Source of the DNA: Pantoea sp. RIT-PI-b
GTDB lineage: Bacteria > Pseudomonadota > Gammaproteobacteria > Enterobacterales > Enterobacteriaceae
Direction of reading: 5' to 3'
Assembly: GCF_001187905.1 (NCBI RefSeq)
Contig: NZ_LGIS01000033.1
Coordinates: 310,001-374,000 of the forward strand
Length of the DNA stretch: 64,000 nt
Part shown: positions 8,494 through 17,465 of the stretch, piece after piece
Layout of the letters: each line of letters starts with the position of its first letter
How positions within the stretch are numbered: position 1 is the stretch's first letter
Program-made: the position numbers and the translations under genes
Notes under the pieces: model-generated
Told to the model about the DNA's origin: nothing
Seen by the model: only the letters and a program-made list of their open reading frames with translations
The model's database searches: none

Positions 8494-11196
8494 ATGTTAA
8501 TACCTGCAAAACTCAGCCGTCCTGTCCGCCTCGAAAGCACGGTCACGCGTGAGCGTTTGATCCAGAAACTGAGTGCCGCAGGGAATTATCGTCTGGTGCT
8601 GGTGACCAGTCCGGCGGGTTATGGCAAAACCACTCTGATCTCCCAATGGGCGGCGGAAAAACCGCATCTGGGCTGGTATTCACTGGATGAGGGCGACAAT
8701 CAGCCGGAACGCTTCGTTGATTACCTGATTGCGGCGCTGCAGCAGGCAACGCTTGGCGGCTGCGCGCGCAGCGAAGCGCTGGCGCAGAAGCGGCAATATA
8801 TTAACCTCAATGCGCTGTTCGCCCAGCTGTTCAGTGAACTGGCGGCGTGGCAGCAGCCGATCTGGTTAATCATCGATGATTACCATCACATCACCAATCC
8901 CGCTATTCATGACGCCATGCGCTTCTTTTTGCGCAATCAGCCGGAAAACGTCACGCTGATTTTGCTGTCGCGTAACTTGCCGCAGCTCGGCATTGCTAAC
9001 CTGCGCGTGCGTGAACAGCTGATTGAACTCGGCAGCCAGCAGCTGGCGTTTACCCACCACGAGGCGAAACAATTTTTCGATTGCCGCCTGACTACGCCGC
9101 TGGAATCGGAAGAGAGCGGCCGTTTGTGTGACGATGTGGCGGGATGGGCAACGGCATTGCAGCTGATCGCGCTCTCCACCCGCCAGGGCGCCAGTTCGGC
9201 GCAGGACTCCGCGCGCCGCCTGTCCGGCATCAACGCCAGTCATCTGGCAGATTATCTGGTTGAAGAAGTACTGAACAACGTGGATAGCGCCACGCGCCAG
9301 TTTTTGCTGAAAAGCGCGCTGCTGCGATCGATGAACGATACGCTGATCGCCTGCGTGACCGGCGAAGAGCAAGGCCAGATGCGGCTGGAGGAGATTGAAC
9401 GTCAGGGGCTGTTTTTACAGCGCATGGATAACTCCGGCGAGTGGTTTAGCTATCATCCGCTGTTCGGCAACTTTTTGCGCCAGCGCTGCCAGTGGGAACT
9501 CGCCGCTGAGCTGCCGGAGCTGCATCGCGCTGCGGCTGAGAGCTGGATGAAGCTGGGTTTTCCCGGAGAAGCGATTCACCATGCGCTGGCCGCCGGCGAT
9601 GCGCTGATGCTACGCGATGTACTGTTGCAGTACGCCTGGACGCTGTTTAATCAGAGCGAACTCACGCTGTTAGAAAATTCGCTAACAGCCTTGCCGTGGG
9701 AGATCCTGCGGGAAAACCCCAAGCTGCTGCTGCTGCAGGCGTGGCTGATGCAAAGTCAGCATCGCTTTTCCGAAGTGAATACGCTGCTGACGCGCTTTGA
9801 GCAGTCATGCCCTAACGAGATTGATGAGGTGCTGCGTGGCGAATTCAATGCGCTGCTGGCGCAGGTGTCGATGAACGATGGCAACGCCGAGGAAGCGGAA
9901 CGGCTGGCTTTGCTGGCGCTTGATGTGCTGCCCAAAAGTCGCCCTTACAGCTGCATTGTTGCCACGTCGGTCTTAGGTGAAGTGATGCATTGCAAAGGTG
10001 AACTCAGCAGTTCGCTCAAGCTGATGCGGCAGACGGAACAGATGGCGCGTCGCGAAGAAGCCTGGAACTACGCGCTGTGGAGCCTGATTCAGCAAAGTGA
10101 AATTCTGTTTGCGCAGGGTTTTTTGCAGTCCGCCTATGAGATGCAGGAGCGGGCGTTTGTGCTGGTTAATGAGCAGCATCTGGCGCAGTTCCCGATGCAT
10201 GAATTTCTGCTGCGCATCCGTGCGCAGCTTTTGTGGGCGTGGGGCCGGCTGGATGAAGCCGAACAGGCCGCGCGCGACGGGATTAAAGTATTAAAAGGGT
10301 ATCAACCACAGCAGCAGATTCAGTGTCTGGGGTTGCTGGTGCAGTGCTCGCTGGCGCGTGGCAATCTTGATAACGCCCGCAGCCATCTCAGTCGCCTTGA
10401 GAACCTGCTGAATAACGGCAGCTTGCACAGTGACTGGATCGCTAATGCCGATAAAGTCAGAGTGATTTTTTGGCAGATGACCGGCGATAGCCAAAGTGCC
10501 AGCAGCTGGATGCGTCAGACGGCGAAACCTGAATTTGCCAATAATCATTTCTTGCAAGGTCAGTGGCGCAACGTGGCGCGGGCGCAAATATTGTTGGGCA
10601 ATATGAGTCAGGCGGAAGTGGTGCTGGATGAGCTGAACGACAATGCTCGCGCGCTGCATCTGATGAGCGATATGAACCGCAATCTGCTGTTATTAAATCA
10701 GATCTATTGGCAAACCGATCGTAAAGCCGAAGCGCAGCAGGCTCTGATTGAAGCGCTGAAACTGGCGCGCAGCACCGGCTTCGTCAGCCATTTCGTGATT
10801 GAAGGCGAAGCCATGGCGCAGCAGCTGCGTCAGCTTATCCAGTTGAATACCCTGGATGAACTGGATAATCACCGCGCCCGCAGGATCCTTAGCGAGATCA
10901 ATAAATATCATCGCCATAAGTTTGCCCATTTCGACGAAGGCTTTGTCAGTCGCCTGCTTAATCATCCTGACGTGCCCGAGCTGATCCGCACCAGCCCGCT
11001 CACCCAGCGCGAATGGCAGGTTTTGGGGTTGATCTACTCGGGCTACAGTAATGACCAAATTGCCGGCGAGCTGGACGTCGCCGCCACCACCATCAAAACT
11101 CATATCCGTAATTTGTATCAGAAACTGGGCGTGACGCACCGCGCAGAGGCGATGAATCAGGCGCAGTCAATGCTGCGGATGATGGGATATGTGTAG
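8494..11196 (+). CDS. malT: Maltotriose- and ATP-responsive activator MalT
   Basis: STAND-class transcription activator of the maltose regulon; maltotriose and ATP drive its oligomerisation on MalT boxes. The 900-aa length matches the family. Walker A is in TSPAGYGKTTLISQW near residue 43, followed by the nucleotide-binding and sensor/TPR-like helical repeats, and a C-terminal LuxR-type HTH (LTQREWQVLGLIYSGYSN ... TIKTHIRNLYQKL). It is divergent from malPQ. Having it beside both malPQ and malK-lamB-malM puts the regulator and two of its operons at one locus. Confidence 0.97.
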   Translation: MLIPAKLSRPVRLESTVTRERLIQKLSAAGNYRLVLVTSPAGYGKTTLISQWAAEKPHLGWYSLDEGDNQPERFVDYLIAALQQATLGGCARSEALAQKRQYINLNALFAQLFSELAAWQQPIWLIIDDYHHITNPAIHDAMRFFLRNQPENVTLILLSRNLPQLGIANLRVREQLIELGSQQLAFTHHEAKQFFDCRLTTPLESEESGRLCDDVAGWATALQLIALSTRQGASSAQDSARRLSGINASHLADYLVEEVLNNVDSATRQFLLKSALLRSMNDTLIACVTGEEQGQMRLEEIERQGLFLQRMDNSGEWFSYHPLFGNFLRQRCQWELAAELPELHRAAAESWMKLGFPGEAIHHALAAGDALMLRDVLLQYAWTLFNQSELTLLENSLTALPWEILRENPKLLLLQAWLMQSQHRFSEVNTLLTRFEQSCPNEIDEVLRGEFNALLAQVSMNDGNAEEAERLALLALDVLPKSRPYSCIVATSVLGEVMHCKGELSSSLKLMRQTEQMARREEAWNYALWSLIQQSEILFAQGFLQSAYEMQERAFVLVNEQHLAQFPMHEFLLRIRAQLLWAWGRLDEAEQAARDGIKVLKGYQPQQQIQCLGLLVQCSLARGNLDNARSHLSRLENLLNNGSLHSDWIANADKVRVIFWQMTGDSQSASSWMRQTAKPEFANNHFLQGQWRNVARAQILLGNMSQAEVVLDELNDNARALHLMSDMNRNLLLLNQIYWQTDRKAEAQQALIEALKLARSTGFVSHFVIEGEAMAQQLRQLIQLNTLDELDNHRARRILSEINKYHRHKFAHFDEGFVSRLLNHPDVPELIRTSPLTQREWQVLGLIYSGYSNDQIAGELDVAATTIKTHIRNLYQKLGVTHRAEAMNQAQSMLRMMGYV

Positions 11197-11217
11197 GCAG
11201 CATTCGCCGGAGAGAGA

Positions 11218-12054
11218 TTAGACATATTCGAGTACATACTGCCCTTCTGCAGCGCAGCGAATATAGGCAAATCCCGTTACGCCAAAATGCATACCGGCAA
11301 TTAATAGATTTTCTCGTGCTACCCGTGCCAGTAGCTCCTTTCTGGTATTTTCTGCCAGCAAAGGGTCGTTATCAAAAGCGATGGAAATTTCCGGGTGGGC
11401 TATTTGAATGTGGGGATAATGCGCGATATCTCCCCAGATCAGCAGTCTCTGCTGGCATGATTCAATCAGATAACCGGTGTGGCCTGGCGTATGTCCCGGC
11501 AGGCAGACCGCACTGATCCCTTTAGCAATCACGGCGTTTTCCGTAAACCGTAGCTTTGGCTGATATGCGTCAAGCGTGCGACGAACCCGCGTTCCGTTCA
11601 TCTGCGCGCGTTCATTCAGGCGACTTAGCTGCGCTTCATCCCGCCAGAAGTCGGCTTCTGCCTGGCTTAGATAGAGTTCAGCGTTGCCGAAAGTGGGTCG
11701 TCCTCTCTCATCCTGTAGACCACCAATATGATCGGGATGCCCGTGAGTTAACAGCACGGTATCTATATCTTCAGGCGCGACGCCCAATAAAAATAGGTTC
11801 TGTTTTAATTCTCCACCCACATGATTAAGTTTTCCCATACCTGCATCGACCAATATAATCCGGCCCTGTCCGCGGATGAGATAACAGTAAATATGAATAT
11901 TATCCGGTGCAATGATGCCATTACACTGCTGAATATTTACGGCTGCACTATTTTCAATTCCTGATAATAAATTCAGGCTGGCTGTCATCTCGCCGTCGCT
12001 TATTGCGGTGACGTGATAATCGCCAATATCATAAGAGTGAAATAAAGTGTTCAA
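11218..12054 (-). CDS. MBL-fold metallo-hydrolase
   Basis: A 278-aa metallo-beta-lactamase-fold hydrolase. The metal motif LLTHGHPDHIGG (HxHxDH class) is clear; later ligands are in LPGHTPGHTGYLI and LLIWGDIAHY. The fold includes N-acyl homoserine lactonases and other esterases, but the motif and length do not settle the substrate. There is no signal peptide, so it is cytosolic. It is divergent from a LysR regulator 157 bases away, which probably controls it. Stop codons of this gene and malT are convergent, about 20 bases apart. Confidence 0.85.
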   Translation of the reverse strand: MNTLFHSYDIGDYHVTAISDGEMTASLNLLSGIENSAAVNIQQCNGIIAPDNIHIYCYLIRGQGRIILVDAGMGKLNHVGGELKQNLFLLGVAPEDIDTVLLTHGHPDHIGGLQDERGRPTFGNAELYLSQAEADFWRDEAQLSRLNERAQMNGTRVRRTLDAYQPKLRFTENAVIAKGISAVCLPGHTPGHTGYLIESCQQRLLIWGDIAHYPHIQIAHPEISIAFDNDPLLAENTRKELLARVARENLLIAGMHFGVTGFAYIRCAAEGQYVLEYV

Positions 12055-12131
12055 GAATACCTCGATAAATGTCAGTTTTTAACACTGCGATTAAAATCGT
12101 TTGGGCTACTTAACGCCGAAATCACGCCTCT

Positions 12132-12158
12132 TGCCGCATTACGTAACATGTTGCGGCA
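12132..12158. promoter_or_regulatory. Dyad in the MBL/LysR divergent region
   Basis: TGCCGCA (12132-12138) and TGCGGCA (12152-12158) are perfect inverted 7-mers around TTACGTAACATGT. The dyad lies 53 bases upstream of the LysR start and 78 bases upstream of the MBL start. It is a candidate binding site for the LysR regulator, though it could also form a hairpin. Confidence 0.4.
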
Positions 12159-12211
12159 TAGATTATTGTGTGGCTATCATCATTCTCGACTGAGTTGTGA
12201 CCGGATAAGTT

Positions 12212-13090
12212 ATGGACATCAAGCTATTGCGCTCTTTCGCGCTTGTCGCCGAACTGCAGCATATTGGCCAGGCCGCCGAGAAATTGCATATTTCTGCCTC
12301 CCCTTTGAGTCGACAGATCCAGCAGTTGGAAGATGAGTTGGGGGTTGCACTTTTTCATCGTGAAAAGAAACGTCTGTATCTTAGCGCCGAGGGAAAGCAG
12401 TTCCTGATAGAAGTGAAAGCGCTGCTCGCCCATCACGATCGCCTGAATGGATTAGGCAGGAGCCTGAGAAAGGGTCAATCGGGTCGGCTTGATATTGGTT
12501 ATGTTGAAGCCGCTATCCACTCACTTTTGCTTCCTGACAGCCTTACCCGGTTAGACTGCTCGTCGGAAGTGGATATTCAACTGCATGCCCTACGTTCACA
12601 GCCGCAAATCGATGCGCTATCGAATCACGCGCTGGATCTGGCATTGGTTTATGCCCCGCCTGAGGCGAATGACCTTTTTGCTTTTCAGTGCGTCTTGAGT
12701 GAGCCGGTGGTACTGGCGATGCCAGGCAAGCAGGCGATTGAACATCCTCGCCCTGAGCAGCTCGATAAGAAGCGCTGGATTGCAGATAAGCAAAGTTTAA
12801 ATACCACAGCGTCGAGCAGGCTGATGGATATTTGTGAACGTGCGGGTTTCGCACCTGATGTGCGGCTTGAAGTCAGCGGGCCGTTGGCTGCACTTTCATG
12901 CGTTGAAGCGGGCCTGGGATATACGTTAATCCAGCGAAGTCTTGCTCGTTTGGCTTCGCCGGCGGTTACCATCGCTGAACTGCCCTGGCTTGGGCTGAAC
13001 GTCACCCTGTATGCTGTCTGGCGGAAGAACGAAGCAAAACCACTGGTTACTCGTTTACTTGCCGCCTTGAGAGAGCATGTTGCTTGCTAA
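12212..13090 (+). CDS. LysR-family transcriptional regulator
   Basis: A 292-aa LysR-type regulator. The N-terminal winged HTH is typical (MDIKLLRSFALVAELQHIGQ ... LHISASPLSRQIQQLEDELG), followed by a periplasmic-binding-like effector domain. Effector unknown. Its divergent arrangement with the MBL hydrolase is the usual LysR layout of regulator beside target. Its end almost touches the convergent GNAT gene. Confidence 0.9.
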   Translation: MDIKLLRSFALVAELQHIGQAAEKLHISASPLSRQIQQLEDELGVALFHREKKRLYLSAEGKQFLIEVKALLAHHDRLNGLGRSLRKGQSGRLDIGYVEAAIHSLLLPDSLTRLDCSSEVDIQLHALRSQPQIDALSNHALDLALVYAPPEANDLFAFQCVLSEPVVLAMPGKQAIEHPRPEQLDKKRWIADKQSLNTTASSRLMDICERAGFAPDVRLEVSGPLAALSCVEAGLGYTLIQRSLARLASPAVTIAELPWLGLNVTLYAVWRKNEAKPLVTRLLAALREHVAC

Positions 13091-13091
13091 A

Positions 13092-13532
13092 CTAAATTTT
13101 GATGGTGTAACGGACAAAATCATCCAGCAGGGCCAGCTTGTCGTAAAGCGCCCGGGCTGGATTGCTTTCACGGGTAACCCAGTACACTTTCGACCATGAT
13201 TTCTGCTGGGCCTCATCACGCAGCGCTTCGATCAACGCTCTTCCTGCACCTATGCCGCGCTGATTTTCATCAACATAAAGATCCTCAAGGTAGCACAGTG
13301 GCTCGGTTACCCACGTCCCTGGATGCAAAACGCAAACCGCGAAGCCAACCACGTGATTATCGCTTTCCGCGAGCCGACACAGCATACCTGAGCCAGGCGT
13401 CAGCACCCGTTGCCACGTCGCTAAAGTCACGCTCTCGTCCAATTCGCTGCCGTAAAAATTCAGGTATCCCTTCCACAGCACTGACCATGCCGCAAAATCT
13501 TTCGCTTCTGCGTTGCGCACTTTGATCATCAT
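13092..13532 (-). CDS. GNAT-family N-acetyltransferase
   Basis: A 146-aa single-domain acetyltransferase. The acetyl-CoA motif A is LEDLYVDENQRGIGAGRALI, followed by the motif B region VYWVTRESNPARALYDK. Substrate unknown. An AAGGAT ribosome site precedes the first of two consecutive ATGs. It is divergent from another, unrelated GNAT gene 53 bases away. Confidence 0.87.
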   Translation of the reverse strand: MMIKVRNAEAKDFAAWSVLWKGYLNFYGSELDESVTLATWQRVLTPGSGMLCRLAESDNHVVGFAVCVLHPGTWVTEPLCYLEDLYVDENQRGIGAGRALIEALRDEAQQKSWSKVYWVTRESNPARALYDKLALLDDFVRYTIKI

Positions 13533-13585
13533 TAAATATCCTTGGGTATGTTTTCATCATTGAATCAGGAAATCATATTGTCGTC

Positions 13586-14044
13586 ATGAAGATCACCATC
13601 ACACAAGCCGATCCGTTTTCGTCTGAATCCCAAGCGTTGGTGGAGAAGTTGTCTGCAGAACTTGCGGTGATTACCGGTGATAATGGGAAAAGTCACTTCA
13701 ACGCTGAGGAGATAACCCGTGAGCGATCGCTGTGGCTGCTGGCCAGAGATGACGCGGGCAACGCCGTCGGTTGCGCAGCGCTGAGGCCGCTATCCACTTA
13801 CGTGGCCGAAGTTAAACGCATGTACTCCGACCGTAGCGTATCCGGTGTGGGCGCGGCGTTGCTGGCCTTCCTGGAAAGCCGCGCCAAAAGTATGGGATAC
13901 AGTGAAATCCGCCTTTCGACACGCGTCGTCAATCAACGGGCAGTTGCGTTCTATCGACGCTATGACTATCAGGAAATAGAAAACTACGGACCTTATATCG
14001 GTAGAGCGGAATCGGTTTGCTTGCACAAAGTATGGAGAGTTTGA
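13586..14044 (+). CDS. GNAT-family N-acetyltransferase
   Basis: A 152-aa acetyltransferase. The core EVKRMYSDRSVSGVGAALLAF corresponds to motif A, with a slightly unusual SGVGAA loop in place of R/QGxGxA. The C-terminal segment RAVAFYRRYDYQEIENYGPY is typical of the family. Substrate unknown. Its stop codon overlaps the -35 element of the next promoter. Confidence 0.85.
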   Translation: MKITITQADPFSSESQALVEKLSAELAVITGDNGKSHFNAEEITRERSLWLLARDDAGNAVGCAALRPLSTYVAEVKRMYSDRSVSGVGAALLAFLESRAKSMGYSEIRLSTRVVNQRAVAFYRRYDYQEIENYGPYIGRAESVCLHKVWRV

Positions 14045-14079
14045 CAACCTACCGATGGTAAGTTACTACTAGTAGCTTA
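14041..14079 (+). promoter_or_regulatory. Promoter with overlapping TetR-type operator
   Basis: A consensus -35 TTGACA (14041-14046) is followed at 17 bases by a weak -10 (TACTAC). Over the -10 lies the 21-bp dyad TAAGTTACTA-C-TAGTAGCTTA (14059-14079; 9 of 10 pairs). The placement suits repression by the TetR protein encoded two genes downstream. Confidence 0.6.
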
Positions 14080-14100
14080 TGCTTAATCGAGGGTTTCACC

Positions 14101-14694
14101 ATGCACGCTCTGATCGTTACTGCACATCCGGACGCGGCTTCCCACACGCACCACATTGTTTCGCAGGTCGCGCAAGGGATTGCCGCAGCGGGACACAGTT
14201 ATGAGATCGCTGACCTGGCAGCAGAACAGTTTGATCCGCGTTTTAACCAGGCCGATTTTGACCAGTTCAAAAGCGGTGCGCCGTCACCCGCCGATGTCGT
14301 GGCGGAGCAGCAGCGAGTGGATCGCGCCGACGCGTTAATCATTGTTTATCCTATTTACTGGTGGTCGTTCCCGGCACAGCTAAAAGGTTGGATCGATCGC
14401 GTCTTCACCCAAGGCTGGGCCTACGAAGATGACGGCCTAAACGTGGTGAAAAAGCTGGGAAAATTGCAGGTGCATCTGTTGGCGCTGGGTGCAGCGAGCC
14501 AGCGGACGTATGTACGTCGCGGCTATTTCAGCAGCATGCGCACACAGATCGATGAGGGGATTTTCGGTTATTGCGGCGCACCGGTGGTGACCAGCGAATT
14601 GCTGCTGCCCACGGATGACAATTATCCCGAGGCTCACTACAGGCTGGCACAGCAACTTGGACAGCGACTTTTTCCGCTGAAGGAACTGGCATGA
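14101..14694 (+). CDS. NAD(P)H:quinone oxidoreductase-like flavoprotein
   Basis: A 197-aa flavodoxin-fold oxidoreductase of the NQO/YwrO-like family (MHALIVTAHPDAASHTHHIV; YPIYWWSFPAQLKGWIDRVF; GAASQRTYVRRGYF). The family reduces quinones or xenobiotics with NAD(P)H and FMN/FAD in the cytosol. The gene overlaps the downstream tetR gene by 4 bases (ATGA), so the two form an operon that the TetR protein probably autoregulates through the dyad upstream. Confidence 0.88.
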   Translation: MHALIVTAHPDAASHTHHIVSQVAQGIAAAGHSYEIADLAAEQFDPRFNQADFDQFKSGAPSPADVVAEQQRVDRADALIIVYPIYWWSFPAQLKGWIDRVFTQGWAYEDDGLNVVKKLGKLQVHLLALGAASQRTYVRRGYFSSMRTQIDEGIFGYCGAPVVTSELLLPTDDNYPEAHYRLAQQLGQRLFPLKELA

Positions 14695-15260
14695 ATCACC
14701 CCATCCGCCAGCGCATGACGCATCACGCGCGTCGCCAGCAATTGATCGGCGTCGCGTGGAATGTGGTGCGCGCGCAGGGCAGCGATGCGCTGCCCTTAGG
14801 GCGAGTAGCGGAAGGGGCGGGCGTGAGCAACCCGGTGGTCTACGATCATTTTGGTACCCGCCACGGTTTGCTCGCTGCGCTGTACGAGGATTTTGATCAG
14901 CGGCAAACCGTGATTATTGAGGCGGCGATGGCAGCGGCAGGCAGCAGCCTTGGCGAAAGGGTTAAGGTGGTGGCATCAAGCTACGTTGATTGCGTATTAA
15001 CGCAGGGGCGCGAGATTCCGGACGTGCTGTCGGCGCTTGATAGCACGCCAGAACTGGCTGAGGTGAAACGCAAATACCAGCTCGATTTTATTGAAAAATT
15101 TCGCAGCTGGTTTGCCGAGGCAACGCTGTCGCAAGCCAGTATGTGGGGGATTCTTGGTGCCGCCGATGCGATTTCCAATGCGGTGGTATGCGGCGACATC
15201 AGCCAGCAGCAAGGATTGGCTGAACTTGAGGCGCTGATTCTGGCGCTGGTGGATCGCTAG
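14691..15260 (+). CDS. TetR-family transcriptional regulator
   Basis: A 189-aa TetR-type repressor. The N-terminal HTH is recognisable (RVAEGAGVSNPVVYDHFGTR), followed by a helical ligand-binding domain. The start overlaps the stop of the flavoprotein gene. Likely role: ligand-relieved repression of this operon, for example in response to quinones or electrophiles (inference). Confidence 0.9.
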   Translation: MNHPIRQRMTHHARRQQLIGVAWNVVRAQGSDALPLGRVAEGAGVSNPVVYDHFGTRHGLLAALYEDFDQRQTVIIEAAMAAAGSSLGERVKVVASSYVDCVLTQGREIPDVLSALDSTPELAEVKRKYQLDFIEKFRSWFAEATLSQASMWGILGAADAISNAVVCGDISQQQGLAELEALILALVDR

Positions 15261-15300
15261 TGCTAACTCACACTTCGACTCAACCCAATAGGAAACGCTG

Positions 15301-15855
15301 ATGTCACTGCTTGCAGAAGAGCTTGATCGGGATTGCTGGAATAAACTGGCAAGCGGGGTGCATGCACCCGATGCGGGTTTTCACTTTTTAACCCTCGCTT
15401 CTATCGATGAGCTGGGCCAGCCGCAGGCCAGAACGCTGGTGCTGCGACGGGTTGATCGCCTCACGCGTACGCTGGAGTTTCACACCGATATGCGCAGCCC
15501 AAAATGGCAGGCGCTGGCACTTAATCCGCAGGTAACGGTTTTAGGATATTGCGACAAAACCCAGCTGCGCTTGCAGGGAACGATTACGGTGCATGGCGCG
15601 GAGAGTGAGCGGGCTGAGGCGGCATGGCAGCGTTTATCTCCCTGGACGCAGCAAACCTATGCCGGCCCCACGCCGGGCAGCGATGTTGATAACGAACACA
15701 ACGCTGCTGGCGGCGGCAAGGGCAATTTCGGTGTATTGCTGTTTCAGGCTAGCCTGCTGGATTGGTGCAGGCTAGCCAGGGAAAACAATCAAAGAGCCTT
15801 GTTGCGTTATAGCGCCTCGGGGAGCCTTGCCAGCGCTCAGTGGATCAATCCTTAA
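15301..15855 (+). CDS. Pyridoxamine 5'-phosphate oxidase-like FMN-binding protein
   Basis: A 184-aa split-barrel flavin-binding protein of the Alr4036/PNPOx-like type. The N-terminal part (FLTLASIDELGQPQARTLVL) and the segment LEFHTDMRSPKWQALALNPQ resemble the FMN-binding core of PdxH-type enzymes. It is shorter than PdxH and lacks its usual C-terminal end, so true PNP oxidase activity is doubtful. It lies 40 bases after tetR and could be part of the same operon. Confidence 0.75.
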   Translation: MSLLAEELDRDCWNKLASGVHAPDAGFHFLTLASIDELGQPQARTLVLRRVDRLTRTLEFHTDMRSPKWQALALNPQVTVLGYCDKTQLRLQGTITVHGAESERAEAAWQRLSPWTQQTYAGPTPGSDVDNEHNAAGGGKGNFGVLLFQASLLDWCRLARENNQRALLRYSASGSLASAQWINP

Positions 15856-17349
15856 CTACGGTGCGCACTGTTTCTTGTTCCTCTCATCCGTGCGCGCGAT
15901 CGCCCGCTTAGACTTGATGTTGAACAGCAGATAACTCGCCAACGCCAATCCCCACACGCCTACGGCGCCGTATAACAGCACGCCGGAAAATCCGTCTGCC
16001 AGCACCCGCGCAGCAACATTGTCGGTCAGCACAACCTCGCCACCACCCGCAATCCGCTCGGCCACATCCTGGGCATCATTGATGGCGGGCATGATGCGTT
16101 GCAGACTCGCCGCTACGCCTGCCACCAGCAGGCTGCCCATCAGCGCGATGTTGATTGACAGGGTGATCAGTCGCGCGCTGATATCGATTCCCGACGCCAT
16201 GCCCACACGATTTCCCGGCACTGAACCGGTGGTGGTGTTGGTCACCGGCGTATTGGTCAGCCCGAGCGCAATGCCTGAAAGTAGCGCGCCCGGCAGTAAA
16301 CTCATTTGCTGTGATACAGCGAACTTCATCAGCATAAAACCTGCACCAAGAGTAAATAAACCCAGCGGGATCATGCGTGCCGCCCCAAAGCGAACCACCA
16401 GCTTCTCCCCCAGCGGCGGCATCAATAAGGTTGGCAACGTGTAGGCCAGCAGCGCCAGGCCGGTGGCCATGCTGCTGTAGCCTAAGCCGCTCTGATAATA
16501 GACCGGCAGATAGATCATTAGCGGCCAGAAGCTGAAGTTCATACCTATCGAGCCCATCAGCGCACCGGAAAAGGCGCGAATGCGGAACACCGAGAAATCA
16601 AACATCGGATGAGGATGACGACGTTCAATCCAGACAAATAACAGCGCGCTGAGCAGGGTGATAAGCAAAATAAGCTGTGCGCTCAGGCTGCGCCAACCGA
16701 GGCTGCCACCCTGAGTAATGAGAAAGGTTGCACCAACCACGGTGAGCGATAAGGTGATCAGCCCGCTAAGATCGAGTTTTTTCGCTTCGCTATCACGCGA
16801 TTCCACCACGTTTTTCATTGCCAGCATCAGCGTGAGCAACGCGATAAAACCGTGCACCAGAAATACCCACTGCCAGCTAAACCACGCCACCAGCATACCG
16901 CCGATGATCGGCCCGAAGCCCAGGCCAAAACCAAAGGTGATTCCCCACGCGGCGAAAGCACGGCTGCGCGCTTTTCCCTGTGGAAACTGGAACGACAGAA
17001 TGGCAATCAGGCAGGTTAACATCGCGCCACCGCTTAGCCCTTGCAGTAAGCGCGCGACAATCAGCCACAGCGGGCTTTGCGCCAGCCCGCACATCACCGA
17101 AGTCAGCCCGAAGGCGATAATGCTGATAATGAAGATGCGCTTACGTCCATAAGTATCCGCCAGCGTGCCGGTGGCCATTAACACCGCGGTGCAGGCCAGC
17201 GTGTAGGCGTTCATGATCCACTGCAGCTCGCGGAAACTGGCGTGCATCTGCTTTTCCAGCACGGGCAAAATCACCGGTACGCTGGAGATCTCCAGCCCTG
17301 ACATCAACGCGGCCAAACAAACCGCCATCAGCGCCAACATGTTCTTCAT
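15856..17349 (-). CDS. MFS transporter, DHA2-type multidrug exporter-like
   Basis: A 497-aa polytopic inner-membrane transporter with about 14 hydrophobic segments. The N-terminal block MAVCLAALMSGLEISSVPVI and the loop TLADTYGRKRIF are typical of EmrB/QacA-type drug:H+ antiporters. The start at 17349 is chosen because of its AGGGA ribosome site and because the hydrophobic segment starts at once; a longer reading to 17436 adds an unlikely polar tail. It is divergent from a GlxA-type regulator, which probably controls it. It converges with the oxidase-like gene with no gap. Confidence 0.88.
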   Translation of the reverse strand: MKNMLALMAVCLAALMSGLEISSVPVILPVLEKQMHASFRELQWIMNAYTLACTAVLMATGTLADTYGRKRIFIISIIAFGLTSVMCGLAQSPLWLIVARLLQGLSGGAMLTCLIAILSFQFPQGKARSRAFAAWGITFGFGLGFGPIIGGMLVAWFSWQWVFLVHGFIALLTLMLAMKNVVESRDSEAKKLDLSGLITLSLTVVGATFLITQGGSLGWRSLSAQLILLITLLSALLFVWIERRHPHPMFDFSVFRIRAFSGALMGSIGMNFSFWPLMIYLPVYYQSGLGYSSMATGLALLAYTLPTLLMPPLGEKLVVRFGAARMIPLGLFTLGAGFMLMKFAVSQQMSLLPGALLSGIALGLTNTPVTNTTTGSVPGNRVGMASGIDISARLITLSINIALMGSLLVAGVAASLQRIMPAINDAQDVAERIAGGGEVVLTDNVAARVLADGFSGVLLYGAVGVWGLALASYLLFNIKSKRAIARTDERNKKQCAP

Positions 17350-17465
17350 AGTCAATCCCTGCGAAACGTTAAGAGAGTGCCAGCATGAAAGATTGCGGCG
17401 GCAGTGGAAATCTGTGCGCATGCCATATATCGTCAAGATCGTGCCAAATTACAGGTAATCCCTTT

